A DNA stretch of 64,000 nucleotides, from contig NZ_KZ454943.1 in assembly GCF_002797395.1 (NCBI RefSeq), positions 859,325 through 923,324 on the forward strand, given 5' to 3'. How positions within the stretch are numbered: the first letter of the stretch is position 1; every line of letters begins with the position of its first letter. The notes under the pieces were generated by a model, which was given only the letters and a program-made list of their open reading frames with translations, ran no database searches and had not been told where the DNA came from. A program made the translations under genes and the position numbers. This DNA is from Bacillus solitudinis (GTDB lineage Bacteria; Bacillota; Bacilli; Bacillales; Bacillaceae_D). Of the stretch, positions 1 through 8,378 are shown piece by piece.

Positions 1-39
1 CGAGCATAGACTTTATCAGTTTCTTTCGTAAACTTATGT

Positions 40-720
40 TTACGCTACCCGACTTGTATTCATAGTATCTTCCATTGCCTTTTCTATTTGTATCGTTTGG
101 TTGGCTGGAACTTTGATACTCGTTTCAACTCCTGTTTTTGACCCTGTTACCTTTACTTTTGCCACCATGCTGTGCAAATGCGTCCCTCCTACAAATAATC
201 TTTTAATTTCTAGAAAACCTCCTGTATGAAGCTTTGAATTGTAAATCCCTTTTCCTTTAATTACTAGTTTCCACTAGAATACAACTCACTATTTAAACCA
301 TATGAACAAACAATAGAGGCACTAGGATCGGGAGGCGAAATGCTTACTTCGTAGACATGGTTTACAAATCGATTCTCTTTTTCTAAGTCATGAACATCGC
401 GAAACCCTTCTGGATGTAATAATAAAAATGAATTTTCCTGCTAGTCCCCTTCATTCCTCATCTAAGAATGCTTTATTTTCATTTACTTCCCTAACAAACT
501 GCTTAATAAGCGGATTAAATGTCTTAAACTTTTGTTCTAATAGGATTTTGAGCAGTGGGCTTAATCCAAATTCATAAGAATCTTCATTTTTAAAAGCATA
601 CTTCGACTTGATCCCGTGTAGCCCTTAATAAATCTAAAGCAATCTTCACAGGTTCATCAATCGTTTTCCCACGAGAAAGAATGCTACTTGACTTCAATCA
701 CCTCATTTACAACTAGTTCA
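40..720 (-). pseudogene. decayed coding tract, product unknown
   Basis: Three protein-like stretches on the minus strand are broken by stops and frame changes. Positions about 720-451 read ...NEVIEVK, stop, then in another frame ILSRGKTIDEPVKIALDLL, then after a further frame change FGLSPLLKILLEQKFKTF, ending in a TGA at 451-453. Positions 440-264 stay open between two TAG codons and contain FLLLHPEGFRDVHDLEKE. Positions 273-40 are open and end at TAA. Within the last piece a TTG at 175-177 has an AGGAGG seven bases upstream and could still express a 45-residue peptide containing MVAKVKVTGSK. Codon use looks coding, but no piece has a complete gene structure. I do not recognise the family; the pieces may come from one gene or from neighbouring genes. 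Confidence 0.5.
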
Positions 721-971
721 CTATATAGCGAGGGTATTAACTGAGTATTCAGAAAAATATACTAATAAATAGCTTGAGCTAAATACTTTCACACCTAATT
801 GTATCTCTTTCTCTACTGCGTTGTCTATTATTTAAAAGTAATATTCAAGTCCCTTTCACTATTTTCAAAGAATTTTTAAATACATAGAATAACTGGTTGT
901 TACGAACTCTTTGGGTCACAACTACATATTATAATTAAAAGCAAAGTCATATAAGAGGAGGCTTACAAAAA

Positions 972-1151
972 ATGAGCTTTCATCCGCAAAAAATGAGTAA
1001 GTTTATTGAAAAAGATCGCTTTTTATCTAATATTTTTGAAGAAATCAATCAGCACTTACAAAATGAAAATGAAGCATTGCTTTATCTTTATAATGTTTAT
1101 ATTCAACAAGAACCCATCCTGCTTAATGCCTATAACTTATTAGTAGAATAA
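972..1151 (+). CDS. hypothetical small protein, 59 aa
   Basis: A 59-codon frame starts with ATG after AGAGGAGG (about ten bases upstream). A TATAAT-like hexamer lies further upstream near 930, which supports expression. The product is hydrophilic and probably helical, begins MSFHPQKMSKFIEKDRF and is rich in Gln, Asn and Glu. It has no Cys, signal peptide or membrane segment. I do not recognise a family. It converges on the ynfA-like gene, which is read from the other strand. The coding call rests on the ribosome binding site and the clean frame. Confidence 0.55.
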   Translation: MSFHPQKMSKFIEKDRFLSNIFEEINQHLQNENEALLYLYNVYIQQEPILLNAYNLLVE

Positions 1152-1185
1152 TTCCCAGTCAAAACCTTGATAGGTTAATTTGCCT

Positions 1186-1506
1186 CTAATCTCTTGGGGC
1201 GAATAAAATGATACAAGCGCCAACAACACAAATGACTCCACCAAGGAGATCATAAAAGTCTGGCGCTTTTTTATCAATTAACCATCCCCATAAAAGTGCC
1301 ATCATAATAAACAGACCTCCATAAGCAGCGTATACCCTACCGAAATTAGGAAATTGTTGAAATGTAATAATAATGCCATAAAACACAAGTAACAACGCCC
1401 CTGTCATCCCTACTAAGAATGATTTACCTTCACGAACCCAAATCCAGATTAAATAGCCCCCTCCTATTTCACCTAAACCGGCTAATAAAAACAGCAAAAA
1501 TGCCAT
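1186..1506 (-). CDS. YnfA/UPF0060 family small membrane protein
   Basis: This 106-residue protein is almost entirely four transmembrane helices. It has the family features GEIGGGYLIW after the first helix, YAAYGG before the third and FYDLLGGVICVVGA at the fourth. Length and layout match the UPF0060/YnfA family, distantly related to small multidrug resistance proteins. The physiological substrate is not established. The ATG at 1506 is chosen because GGTAGG lies just upstream; an earlier in-frame ATG at 1527 has no better site and would add seven charged residues before the first helix. It is a stand-alone gene. Confidence 0.85.
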   Translation of the reverse strand: MAFLLFLLAGLGEIGGGYLIWIWVREGKSFLVGMTGALLLVFYGIIITFQQFPNFGRVYAAYGGLFIMMALLWGWLIDKKAPDFYDLLGGVICVVGACIILFAPRD

Positions 1507-1584
1507 ATTGTTCCTACCTTTCTCCATTACAGTCCACTTAAATACATTGTATAATAAAAAAAAGCGCTAGTAATACTTTATCAT

Positions 1585-1621
1585 ACAAAAAAAACCTTGA
1601 TGACTAGATGTAATCAAGGTT
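1585..1621 (-). terminator. Rho-independent terminator of the IDEAL-domain gene
   Basis: On the minus strand AACCTTGAT and ATCAAGGTT form a perfect nine-base stem around an 11-base loop, followed directly by a run of eight T. It sits 12 bases after the stop of the upstream minus-strand gene. Confidence 0.85.
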
Positions 1622-1632
1622 CTCAAAAAATA

Positions 1633-1929
1633 CTATTCAAATGTTAGTACAAGCTCAAAACCATTTTCTGATATAACTTTGCCCTCTTTGTGATTAGCAA
1701 TCCACTCGTTGTAAACAGAGGAGTGTTTCAAAAAACTCTCTTTGTCATTCTTTCTAAGAGATTTATCTATATTTTCAAGGATTCTTTGTTTGTTTGAATG
1801 ATAGAGAGAATATTCAAGAACTGCTTGTGCGTACATCGATTGAACTGTGGTTTCCGCTCTTTTCTGTAAACTTCGAATAATATGCAATTGTCTAAGTACA
1901 TTATTATCCATGGCAAAGTGATTGTTCAT
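1633..1929 (-). CDS. IDEAL-domain small protein
   Basis: This is a 98-residue soluble protein. Residues about 38-75 (AVLEYSLYHSNKQ, then ILENIDKSLRKNDKESF) match the short helical IDEAL domain of Bacillus proteins such as ComK-binding YpiB-like factors and other small regulators. The canonical IDEAL residues are replaced by IDKSL. The start has GGAGGGATAGGAT immediately upstream. The gene is monocistronic and ends in a strong terminator. IDEAL domains commonly mediate protein-protein contacts; the partner here is unknown. Confidence 0.65.
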   Translation of the reverse strand: MNNHFAMDNNVLRQLHIIRSLQKRAETTVQSMYAQAVLEYSLYHSNKQRILENIDKSLRKNDKESFLKHSSVYNEWIANHKEGKVISENGFELVLTFE

Positions 1930-2167
1930 ATCCTATCCCTCCTAATTCCTTTCTTATATTATTCCTATACCCATCAGAATTATAAATTAAACTGTTAATT
2001 CAATTAATTAGTGAAAATGGGCTGATTCATTAAGCTGATAACAAATTAAAAATAGGAGGTTAAAGCTTTTCTAATAATATTGGTTTAATTTTGTAAAGTG
2101 GGTAACACTATTTATAGCGATCTGAGTGATTTAATTATCAATAAATCCTCTAGGAGTGTGGTAGTCC

Positions 2168-3424
2168 ATGGATGATATCCCATTTAGTATGATAAGCTTG
2201 TTTATTTTATTGTTACTCCTCTCTGCATTTTTTTCTTCTGTTGAAACGGCTTATTCAAGCGCAAACAAAATACGATTAAAAACATATCTTGATGAAGGAC
2301 GGTCAGGTGCAAAAAAAGCTCTTTTAATTTCAGATAACTTCGATAAAGCACTTTCTACAATTCTCGTTGGTAACAATCTTGTGAATATTGCTGCAGCTAC
2401 GATTTCCGCTCAGCTTGCGACTGATTTATTTGGACCGAGTCGAGGTGTATTTATCAGTACGTTTGTAGTAACTATTCTCGTCTTAATTTTTGGAGAGATT
2501 ATCCCTAAATCATTAGCAAAAGAATTTGCTGAGACATTTGCTTTAAGAGTATCTGCTATTCTATTTTTGTTAATTCAAATTCTTACACCTATTACATGGC
2601 TTTTTCTTCAGCTAAGAAGAGGGATGTCTTTACTTATCCAAAACAAAGAGTTTTATCCCTCTATGACAGAAGATGAATTTAAGGTTATGCTCGACTTAGG
2701 TGAAGAAGAAGGAGTACTTCATAAGCATGAAAAGGAACTTGTACATCGCTCATTAGATTTTGACGATATCATTGTTGGGGAAATTTTGAAGCCACGCATA
2801 GATATCATTGCTTTTGATGTAAGTCAATCTATTGATACGATTAAGGAAACCTTCTTTAAAGAACGTTATTCACGAATCCCTGTTTTTGATGGTAACATTG
2901 ATAATATTATTGGCATTTTATCCGAGAGGGATTTTCTTACAGCCCTTATTCAAGAAAAAGAGATTATAATAGAAAAGTTATTACGCGAACCCCTTTTGGT
3001 TGTCGAATCAATGAAAATCTCCGCGTTACTTCCCAAACTTCAGAAAGATAAGGTTCATATGGCCATTGTCATTGATGAATATGGAGGTACAGCTGGTTTA
3101 ATAACGCTTGAAGATATTCTCGAAGAAATTGTCGGGGAAATTTGGGATGAGCATGATGAAACAATTAAATTTGTACGTCAACTTGACCAAGAAACGTTTC
3201 TTGTTAACGCCGATTATGCTCTAGATGATTTTGCGCGATTAACAAACGTAAATCTTCCAAATACCTCTTATCATACATTAGGGGGGTGGCTGGTTGGGAT
3301 TTTCCAACGTATTCCAGCATCTGGTGAGGAGCTTCACTATGAACATTTAAAGCTAAGAGTCGTTGAAGTTGAGGAGCGTCGCATTCGCAAAGTCAAAGTT
3401 ATCTTGACTCCGCAACACACTTAA
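2168..3424 (+). CDS. CNNM/CorC-type membrane protein with CBS pair (hemolysin family)
   Basis: This 418-residue protein has an N-terminal DUF21/CNNM membrane domain (about residues 1-180, four hydrophobic helices, with ILVGNNLVNIAAA and LIFGEIIPKSLA). A CBS pair follows (about 200-330, with ILKPRIDIIAFD and RYSRIPVFDG), then a C-terminal CorC/HlyC domain (about 340-415). That is the order in B. subtilis YhdP/MpfA, YrkA and YugS, which are implicated in Mg2+ efflux or ion homeostasis. The old hemolysin label reflects ancestry rather than toxin activity. It is monocistronic, with AGGAGTG ahead of the start and a terminator at the stop. The transported ion is inferred from the family. Confidence 0.85.
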   Translation: MDDIPFSMISLFILLLLLSAFFSSVETAYSSANKIRLKTYLDEGRSGAKKALLISDNFDKALSTILVGNNLVNIAAATISAQLATDLFGPSRGVFISTFVVTILVLIFGEIIPKSLAKEFAETFALRVSAILFLLIQILTPITWLFLQLRRGMSLLIQNKEFYPSMTEDEFKVMLDLGEEEGVLHKHEKELVHRSLDFDDIIVGEILKPRIDIIAFDVSQSIDTIKETFFKERYSRIPVFDGNIDNIIGILSERDFLTALIQEKEIIIEKLLREPLLVVESMKISALLPKLQKDKVHMAIVIDEYGGTAGLITLEDILEEIVGEIWDEHDETIKFVRQLDQETFLVNADYALDDFARLTNVNLPNTSYHTLGGWLVGIFQRIPASGEELHYEHLKLRVVEVEERRIRKVKVILTPQHT

Positions 3425-3457
3425 AAAAGAGAAGGTGGTCCTTCACCTTCTCTTTTT
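3425..3457. terminator. bidirectional terminator
   Basis: AAAAGAGAAGGTG and CACCTTCTCTTTTT form a stem with A and T runs on both sides. It serves the upstream plus-strand CBS gene and the converging YolD-like gene, whose stop codon lies inside it. Confidence 0.85.
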
Positions 3458-3668
3458 AAGCAGTCTCAATGCTATCTATTTCATTCAGTTGTAAATTGAT
3501 AACTTCCTTTTGGTCATCATCATAAACTAATAATGTTCTTCGATCAGGATCAAACAAGAGTAAGCGACCTATAATCGTTTTCCTTCCCATTTGGGATTCA
3601 ATACTAACAACTCTTATTAATCGATTTGTTTTAATCCAATCCTGGAATTGTTTTATTTGTTTTTCCAC
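3456..3668 (-). CDS. YolD-like family protein
   Basis: This 70-residue protein resembles the C-terminal half of YolD-like proteins. A helical start is followed by a beta-rich segment (RKTIIGRLLLFDPDRRTLL, then NLQLNEIDSI) similar to the family pattern of a basic strand, an acidic turn and a hydrophobic D-I end. A GTG at 3668 is chosen because GGGAGAG lies four bases before it and a promoter ends about 30 bases further upstream. An ATG at 3725 would lie within the promoter. YolD proteins often sit next to Y-family polymerase genes, but none is present here, so function is open. Confidence 0.6.
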   Translation of the reverse strand: MEKQIKQFQDWIKTNRLIRVVSIESQMGRKTIIGRLLLFDPDRRTLLVYDDDQKEVINLQLNEIDSIETA

Positions 3669-3699
3669 TTGTCTCTCCCATCTATTACAGGTTATAGAT

Positions 3700-3729
3700 A
3701 GTATACAGCCTTTTTCCCGATTCATTCAA
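3700..3729 (-). promoter_or_regulatory. SigA-type promoter of the YolD-like gene
   Basis: On the minus strand TTGAAT (3724-3729) and TATACT (3700-3705) are separated by 18 bases. The predicted start of transcription falls just upstream of the GTG and its ribosome binding site. Confidence 0.65.
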
Positions 3730-3884
3730 AAGGCATTTTACTTATTTTAACCAAGAAACAATTTTAACGCATTTTACTACTTGTTTCAATTTAAAATTAG
3801 TTTACAACCATTTGATAAATTCTATAAAAAGATGTATACTACTCATTAAGAACATACGTTCCTATTTAGAGGTGGGATATTCTA

Positions 3885-4250
3885 ATGTCAAAACTTACAT
3901 ACGAAGAGCAAGAAGTCCTTCGCCATTACATCATTGTCTCTCTTTCTAGAAAAGCTCTTGAAAAAGATTTACTGGAGCTTGAAAAAATGCCTTTAAAGTT
4001 TCAAGAGCATTATCTAGTACTCATTCATTCCATTCTCAACAAAATGAGTAAAGAAATGGCCATTTCGAAAAAATTTATGACTAATCACAGTATGAACATC
4101 TTTACTAAGAAAAATGATGGACTATTTAGCGAGTATCATTATCGTTGTCAAGGCTATGAAGGGGTGAAGCGAATGTCTAATGTCCATATAAAACAGCAAG
4201 CTTCTAACTACATCAAGCGTTTTTTCATGCCAATAAGCCGTCCTAATTAA
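3885..4250 (+). CDS. YhjD-like hypothetical protein
   Basis: This is a 121-residue, highly helical soluble protein with a basic C-terminus. The middle segment PLKFQEHYLVLIHSIL and the later FSEYHYRCQGYEGVKR follow the pattern I associate with Bacillus YhjD-like proteins (PFKFKEPY..LVE, then FTEYLF..KGYEEHH). The function of that family is not known. GAGGTGG precedes the ATG by nine bases. The gene stands alone between two minus-strand units and is followed by a GC-rich hairpin. Confidence 0.65.
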   Translation: MSKLTYEEQEVLRHYIIVSLSRKALEKDLLELEKMPLKFQEHYLVLIHSILNKMSKEMAISKKFMTNHSMNIFTKKNDGLFSEYHYRCQGYEGVKRMSNVHIKQQASNYIKRFFMPISRPN

Positions 4251-4265
4251 ACAGACGGCTACGAT
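4236..4265 (+). terminator. weak terminator hairpin
   Basis: AGCCGTC and GACGGCT pair around an 11-base loop that contains the stop codon of the upstream gene. Only a short T-rich stretch follows, so termination may be partial. Confidence 0.5.
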
Positions 4266-4292
4266 TTTAATACTATCTCTAACTCAAACTAC

Positions 4293-4949
4293 TTACATCC
4301 CATCTTCTTCAAAGCGTTTCAAATCATTTTTATGACCAATGACAATTAAAATATCATCTTTCAAAATAACATCTGAAGGCATGGGGGAAATATTCATGTC
4401 CTCTCCTCGTTTAATCCCTAAAATCGTACAGCCATATTTGGCGCGAATATCAAGGTCAATTAATGACTTGTTGGCAATCTTAGCCGTCGCAATTAACTCA
4501 ACAATACTATAATCAGCGGATAATTCAATATAATCAACAATTTTTTCGGACGTTAGATGCTGTGCAATTCGAATTCCCATATCCTGTTCCGGGTGGACGA
4601 TACGGTCTGCACCAATTTTCTCAAGGACGCGTTCATGGTAATAGTTTTGCGCCTTTACCCAGACATTTTTGACACCAAGTTCTTTTAAGACCAGTGTGCA
4701 GAGAATACTCGATTGGATGTCATCACCTATCGCTACAACCACATAATCAAAATTACGAATACCTAATGATTGAAGAGTCTTTTCATCTGTGGCATTTCCA
4801 ATCACACTGTGAGTTGAATGGCGAGTCATTTCATTCACCTTTTCCTCATTTGCATCAATTGCTAATACCTCGTGCCCCAACTTATACAATTCCTTGCAGA
4901 CACTTGTTCCAAAACGCCCTAACCCAATCACTGCGAACTGCTTCCTCAT
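4293..4949 (-). CDS. ktrC: KtrA/KtrC-type potassium uptake gating subunit
   Basis: This 218-residue protein contains an RCK_N (TrkA_N) Rossmann domain (residues 1-135, starting FAVIGLGRFG with acidic D30 of VLAIDANEE for NAD/ATP binding) and an RCK_C domain (about 140-215, with IVELIATAKI and ILKDDILIVIGHKNDL). Length and order match B. subtilis KtrC/KtrA, cytosolic octameric regulators of KtrD/KtrB potassium channels. No channel gene is adjacent, as with B. subtilis ktrC, which favours KtrC. The ATG at 4949 follows GGAGGAAAGAGG; the longer frame upstream runs into a terminator hairpin and is not used. Confidence 0.88.
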   Translation of the reverse strand: MRKQFAVIGLGRFGTSVCKELYKLGHEVLAIDANEEKVNEMTRHSTHSVIGNATDEKTLQSLGIRNFDYVVVAIGDDIQSSILCTLVLKELGVKNVWVKAQNYYHERVLEKIGADRIVHPEQDMGIRIAQHLTSEKIVDYIELSADYSIVELIATAKIANKSLIDLDIRAKYGCTILGIKRGEDMNISPMPSDVILKDDILIVIGHKNDLKRFEEDGM

Positions 4950-4980
4950 CGTCCTCTTTCCTCCCTTAGCCCTCGATAGA

Positions 4981-5015
4981 CGACAACACCATTCGCAAGT
5001 CGCGAATGGTGTTGT
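4981..5015 (-). terminator. terminator-like hairpin after cheY
   Basis: AACACCATTCGC and GCGAATGGTGTT make a perfect 12-base stem with a five-base loop, about 20 bases after the cheY stop. The following bases are only moderately T-rich, so it is a probable but not textbook terminator. Confidence 0.6.
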
Positions 5016-5034
5016 TGTTGTCATTTCTAATGTA

Positions 5035-5397
5035 TTATTGCCCTAACACTTTTTTAATTGCCTCTAATACCCGATCAGCTTGGAACGGCTTTACGATAAA
5101 ATCTTTCGCTCCAGACTGAATAGCATCAATAACCATTGATTGCTGCCCCATCGCAGAACACATAATGACCTTAGCGCCACCGTCTATTTGTCGGATCTCT
5201 TTAAGGGCCTGAATTCCATCCATTTCTGGCATAGTAATATCCATTGTCACGAGATCTGGCTTGACTTCTTTAAATTTCTCAATAGCTTCGGCACCATTAG
5301 CAGCTTCACCTGCAATCTCAAAACCATTTTTTGATAAAATATCTTTAATCATCATGCGCATAAATGCTGCATCATCCACTATTAAAACGGATGCCAT
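5035..5397 (-). CDS. cheY: chemotaxis response regulator CheY
   Basis: This is a 120-residue single receiver domain. It has the acidic pair D8-D9, phosphoacceptor D53 in LVTMDITMPEMDG, the S/T switch in VIMCSAMG and the conserved Lys in DFIVKPF. The sequence pattern (AAFMRMMIKDIL) is that of CheY, which binds the flagellar switch when phosphorylated by CheA. It is the last gene of a three-gene cheA-cheW-cheY unit, with GAGGTG before the ATG. The gene is separate from any fla/che operon in this window. Confidence 0.93.
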   Translation of the reverse strand: MASVLIVDDAAFMRMMIKDILSKNGFEIAGEAANGAEAIEKFKEVKPDLVTMDITMPEMDGIQALKEIRQIDGGAKVIMCSAMGQQSMVIDAIQSGAKDFIVKPFQADRVLEAIKKVLGQ

Positions 5398-5440
5398 GAA
5401 ATCACCTCTTCAACCTTTTTACTCAACTATCATACCATGA

Positions 5441-5884
5441 TTACTCTTGAATTACCTTTTCTAAATTAAGTAATGTAAATAAACGGTTCCCAATCTTCAC
5501 AACTCCACGTAAATATTCCGCTTCAATTCCATCAATAACCTCTGGTGTGGGTTCAATCTTTTCAACAGGTATATCAATAACATCATTAGCTCCATCAACA
5601 ATAAAACCAATCTCAAGATTTTCTTTAGACACCACGAGAATTCTTGTAGCTTCATCGTACTCTTTATCCTCAACTCCAAAGCGTTTACGAAGATTAATAA
5701 TCGGTGTAATCACTCCACGTAAATTCATAACTCCAGTTATAAAGGGAAACGTACGAGGAATTCTAGTCACAGGCTGCATACGTTCAATCGATTGAATATA
5801 ATCAACTTCAATTGCATATTCTTGGTCCTTTAATTGAAAAATGATAACCTTTATATCCTTCTTTATAGCTGCTTCATTTGACAA
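5441..5884 (-). CDS. cheW: chemotaxis coupling protein CheW
   Basis: A CheW/SH3-like coupling domain of about 147 residues fills the whole protein. It has EYAIEVDYIQSIERM, the TRIPRTFPFITGVMNLRG stretch and VIDGIEAEYLRGVVKIG. CheW couples chemoreceptors to the CheA kinase in membrane arrays. The GGGAGG site lies nine bases from a TTG at 5884, which is preferred over a GTG at 5893 that directly abuts the site. It sits between cheA and cheY. Confidence 0.92.
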   Translation of the reverse strand: MSNEAAIKKDIKVIIFQLKDQEYAIEVDYIQSIERMQPVTRIPRTFPFITGVMNLRGVITPIINLRKRFGVEDKEYDEATRILVVSKENLEIGFIVDGANDVIDIPVEKIEPTPEVIDGIEAEYLRGVVKIGNRLFTLLNLEKVIQE

Positions 5885-5905
5885 CGTGCTCACCCTCCCC
5901 GTCGC

Positions 5906-7939
5906 TTATTTAATTAGTGCATTCGTATCAACTATTAGTGCCACTTGACCATTACCTAAAATCGTTGCACCTGAGATGGCAAAAACATTTGTTAAGTAAT
6001 TCCCAAGTGATTTTAAGACAATGTCATGCTGACCTATCAATGAATCAACAACGAGTCCTGCGACTTTGTCACCCTTATGGATAATGACAAGTGAATAGAA
6101 TTCTTCTTCTTCTCGTTCTCCTGGGACATTAAAAATATCCCGTAAGAATACTAGAGGAACAACCTTCCCACGAAAATCAATAACTTTTTGATTGTGAGCA
6201 CTATAAATATCCTTTTTATTTACAATTGCTGTTTCTACAATAGAAGTAAGCGGAATTGCATATTTTTCTTCACGAACTTCAATAAGCATCACGTCAATAA
6301 TCGATAATGTTAACGGTAATTGTATCGAAAAAACCGATCCTTTTCCAAGGACTGAGTTAACGGTTACAACTCCACCTAAAGATTCAAATGTATTACGAAC
6401 AACATCTAGTCCAACTCCACGCCCTGATACATCAGTAATCTTTTCTGCTGTACTGAAACCGGAAGCAAATAACAGACCAAATACTTGCTCGTCTGTTAAC
6501 TTTTCAGCATCGTCTTCTGTAATAACACCGTTTGATAAGGCTTTGTTTAATACTTTATCACGATCAATCCCAGCACCATCATCTTCAATTTCAATATAGA
6601 CGTTGTTTCCACTATGATACGCTTTAAGAATAACTGTACCTTCTTCTGTCTTACCGATTTCTTGACGTCTCTCCGGTGTTTCAATCCCATGATCTATTGA
6701 ATTGCGGAGAAGGTGAACTAGCGGATCGCCAATCTCATCAATGATAGTTCGGTCTAATTCCGTTTCTGCCCCGACAATTTCAAGATTCACTTTTTTATTA
6801 AGGTCCTTTGAAAGGCTACGCACCATTCGTGGGAAACGATTAAAGACCTGGTCCACGGGCATCATTCTCATGTTTAAAATGATTTCTTGTAAATCTCCGG
6901 AAATTCGCGACATACGCTCAACCGTTTCATTTAATTCCGTATTGCGAAGCTCACTAGCAATTTGCTCTAAACGCCCACGATCAATAACTAGCTCCTCGAA
7001 TAAATTCATTAATACATCAAGACGCTCAATGTTGACTCGAATTGTTTTATTTAACTCTCCACTTTTCTTTTGCGTTGGCACCTGTTCTTCCATTTGAGCA
7101 GACTTTTTTGCGTTAGTTGCATTTTTGGATTCAATTGGCTTGGTTGGAGGCGTCTCAACATTTTTTAACATTTCTTCGTCAATTTGTTGAATGATAACAC
7201 TCGTAATCTCAGATACTTTTAAAATCCGTTGCTTAATTTCATCTCCATCAGTTTTAGAAACAACTGTAACTAGAAACTCTTGGTCGAATCTTTCTTCTTC
7301 AAGGTGCTCTGTAGGTGGGTTAGATTTAATAACCTCTCCAACTTGCTCTAATACCTCAAATACCATAAACACGCGAGCAGCTTTTAACATTGCTCTTTCG
7401 TCGAGCGTTACTTTCACTTTATAGGCTTGGTAACCCTGTTCAAATGACTGATGTAAAACGGTTCGTTCAAATTCGTCGTAATGTTCATACAAAAGGGTCT
7501 CATCGAAAGAACTCAATGAATCAGCTTTAACTTTAGCGTCATCTGCTTTAGCGACAGCCTCACCTTTCTCAATTCTTTCTAGTTGTCCGACAACCTCGGA
7601 TACATCACGCTTTCCACTTCCACTAGCAGCAATATCTGTAACCATTGCTTCAAGGTCATCAACCGCAGCAAACACGACGTCTAACACCTCAGACGTTGCA
7701 TGAAGTTTATTGTTTCGAATCATATCGAGAACATTTTCCATGTTATGAGTCAAATGAGCTAAATCTTCAAAGCCCATCGTGGCCGCCATACCTTTTAATG
7801 TGTGGGCAGAGCGGAATACTTCGCCTACAATTGATAGATCATCTGGTGCTTGTTCTAGTTTTAGCAAATTATCATTAATTGCCTGAAGATGTTCTTGACT
7901 CTCATCAAGAAACACATCTAAATACTCAGAATTAATCAA
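5906..7939 (-). CDS. cheA: chemotaxis histidine kinase CheA
   Basis: At 677 residues this has the complete P1-P5 layout. An HPt domain carries H46 in SAHTLKGMAATMG. A CheY-binding P2-like region spans about 145-255 and an acidic/Lys linker 260-295. P3 dimerisation follows (296-355, RVNIERLDVLMNLFEELV), then the P4 ATPase (N box LLRNSIDHGIETPERR at 411, DDGAGI at 453, GRGVGLDV at 507) and a C-terminal CheW-like P5 (from about 550). It autophosphorylates at His and passes phosphate to CheY. The start is a TTG with GAGGTG nine bases upstream. It is the first gene of the cheA-cheW-cheY unit. Confidence 0.95.
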   Translation of the reverse strand: MINSEYLDVFLDESQEHLQAINDNLLKLEQAPDDLSIVGEVFRSAHTLKGMAATMGFEDLAHLTHNMENVLDMIRNNKLHATSEVLDVVFAAVDDLEAMVTDIAASGSGKRDVSEVVGQLERIEKGEAVAKADDAKVKADSLSSFDETLLYEHYDEFERTVLHQSFEQGYQAYKVKVTLDERAMLKAARVFMVFEVLEQVGEVIKSNPPTEHLEEERFDQEFLVTVVSKTDGDEIKQRILKVSEITSVIIQQIDEEMLKNVETPPTKPIESKNATNAKKSAQMEEQVPTQKKSGELNKTIRVNIERLDVLMNLFEELVIDRGRLEQIASELRNTELNETVERMSRISGDLQEIILNMRMMPVDQVFNRFPRMVRSLSKDLNKKVNLEIVGAETELDRTIIDEIGDPLVHLLRNSIDHGIETPERRQEIGKTEEGTVILKAYHSGNNVYIEIEDDGAGIDRDKVLNKALSNGVITEDDAEKLTDEQVFGLLFASGFSTAEKITDVSGRGVGLDVVRNTFESLGGVVTVNSVLGKGSVFSIQLPLTLSIIDVMLIEVREEKYAIPLTSIVETAIVNKKDIYSAHNQKVIDFRGKVVPLVFLRDIFNVPGEREEEEFYSLVIIHKGDKVAGLVVDSLIGQHDIVLKSLGNYLTNVFAISGATILGNGQVALIVDTNALIK

Positions 7940-8001
7940 GATTCAGTTCACCTCGATGTTTTTTAAATTCACTCATTCTTTATCGACAAAACTATCAGAG
8001 C

Positions 8002-8100
8002 TTGTCCAAAAAAGGTACTTGCAAAGTTTGCAATAGCTCCGTACGCCGATGGATCAACTATGAAACATCTACTCATAGTTGATCCCAATTATTCGGCTAC
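8002..8100. repeat. dispersed intergenic element, family A, copy 1, with hairpin
   Basis: The left part (TTGTCCAAAA, then GCAATAGCTCCGTACGC) resembles the left parts of copies near 31.2 and 43.2 kb. The right part is a long inverted repeat in which GGATCAACTATGA pairs with TCATAGTTGATCC, flanked by CGGC and GCCG-type bases. A second palindrome, TTGCAAA-C-TTTGCAA, lies at 8019-8033. The element is in the 440-base gap between cheA and the GGDEF/EAL gene. The remaining 8101-8378 is AT-rich, without a supported gene or strong terminator. Confidence 0.6.
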
Positions 8101-8378
8101 TTTGTTCTTTAGAATTCTTTTTATCATCATAGCATATTTTCCTAATTAGTAAGCATTTCTTCTTAGGATTATTTTTAAAGTATGTGAAGACAAAAGATAC
8201 TCATAGATAGGAATAACCAAGTACAATGCTTCCCCTACTATACGAAACTCAATCGTAGTAAGGCTTTCAAAAGATGAAATGGTCCCACTTTGACTAGTTG
8301 TGTTACTAGAGAGGATTAAATTACTCTTTTCTCAATATCCTTTTTAACTAAGTGTTTTTACCTGTAATTACCTTTTTA

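Noticed and set aside
3669-3725. ATG at 3725 as start of the YolD-like gene
   Set aside because: The -10 and -35 hexamers of a good promoter lie in this segment, and a GTG with GGGAGAG is found just downstream.
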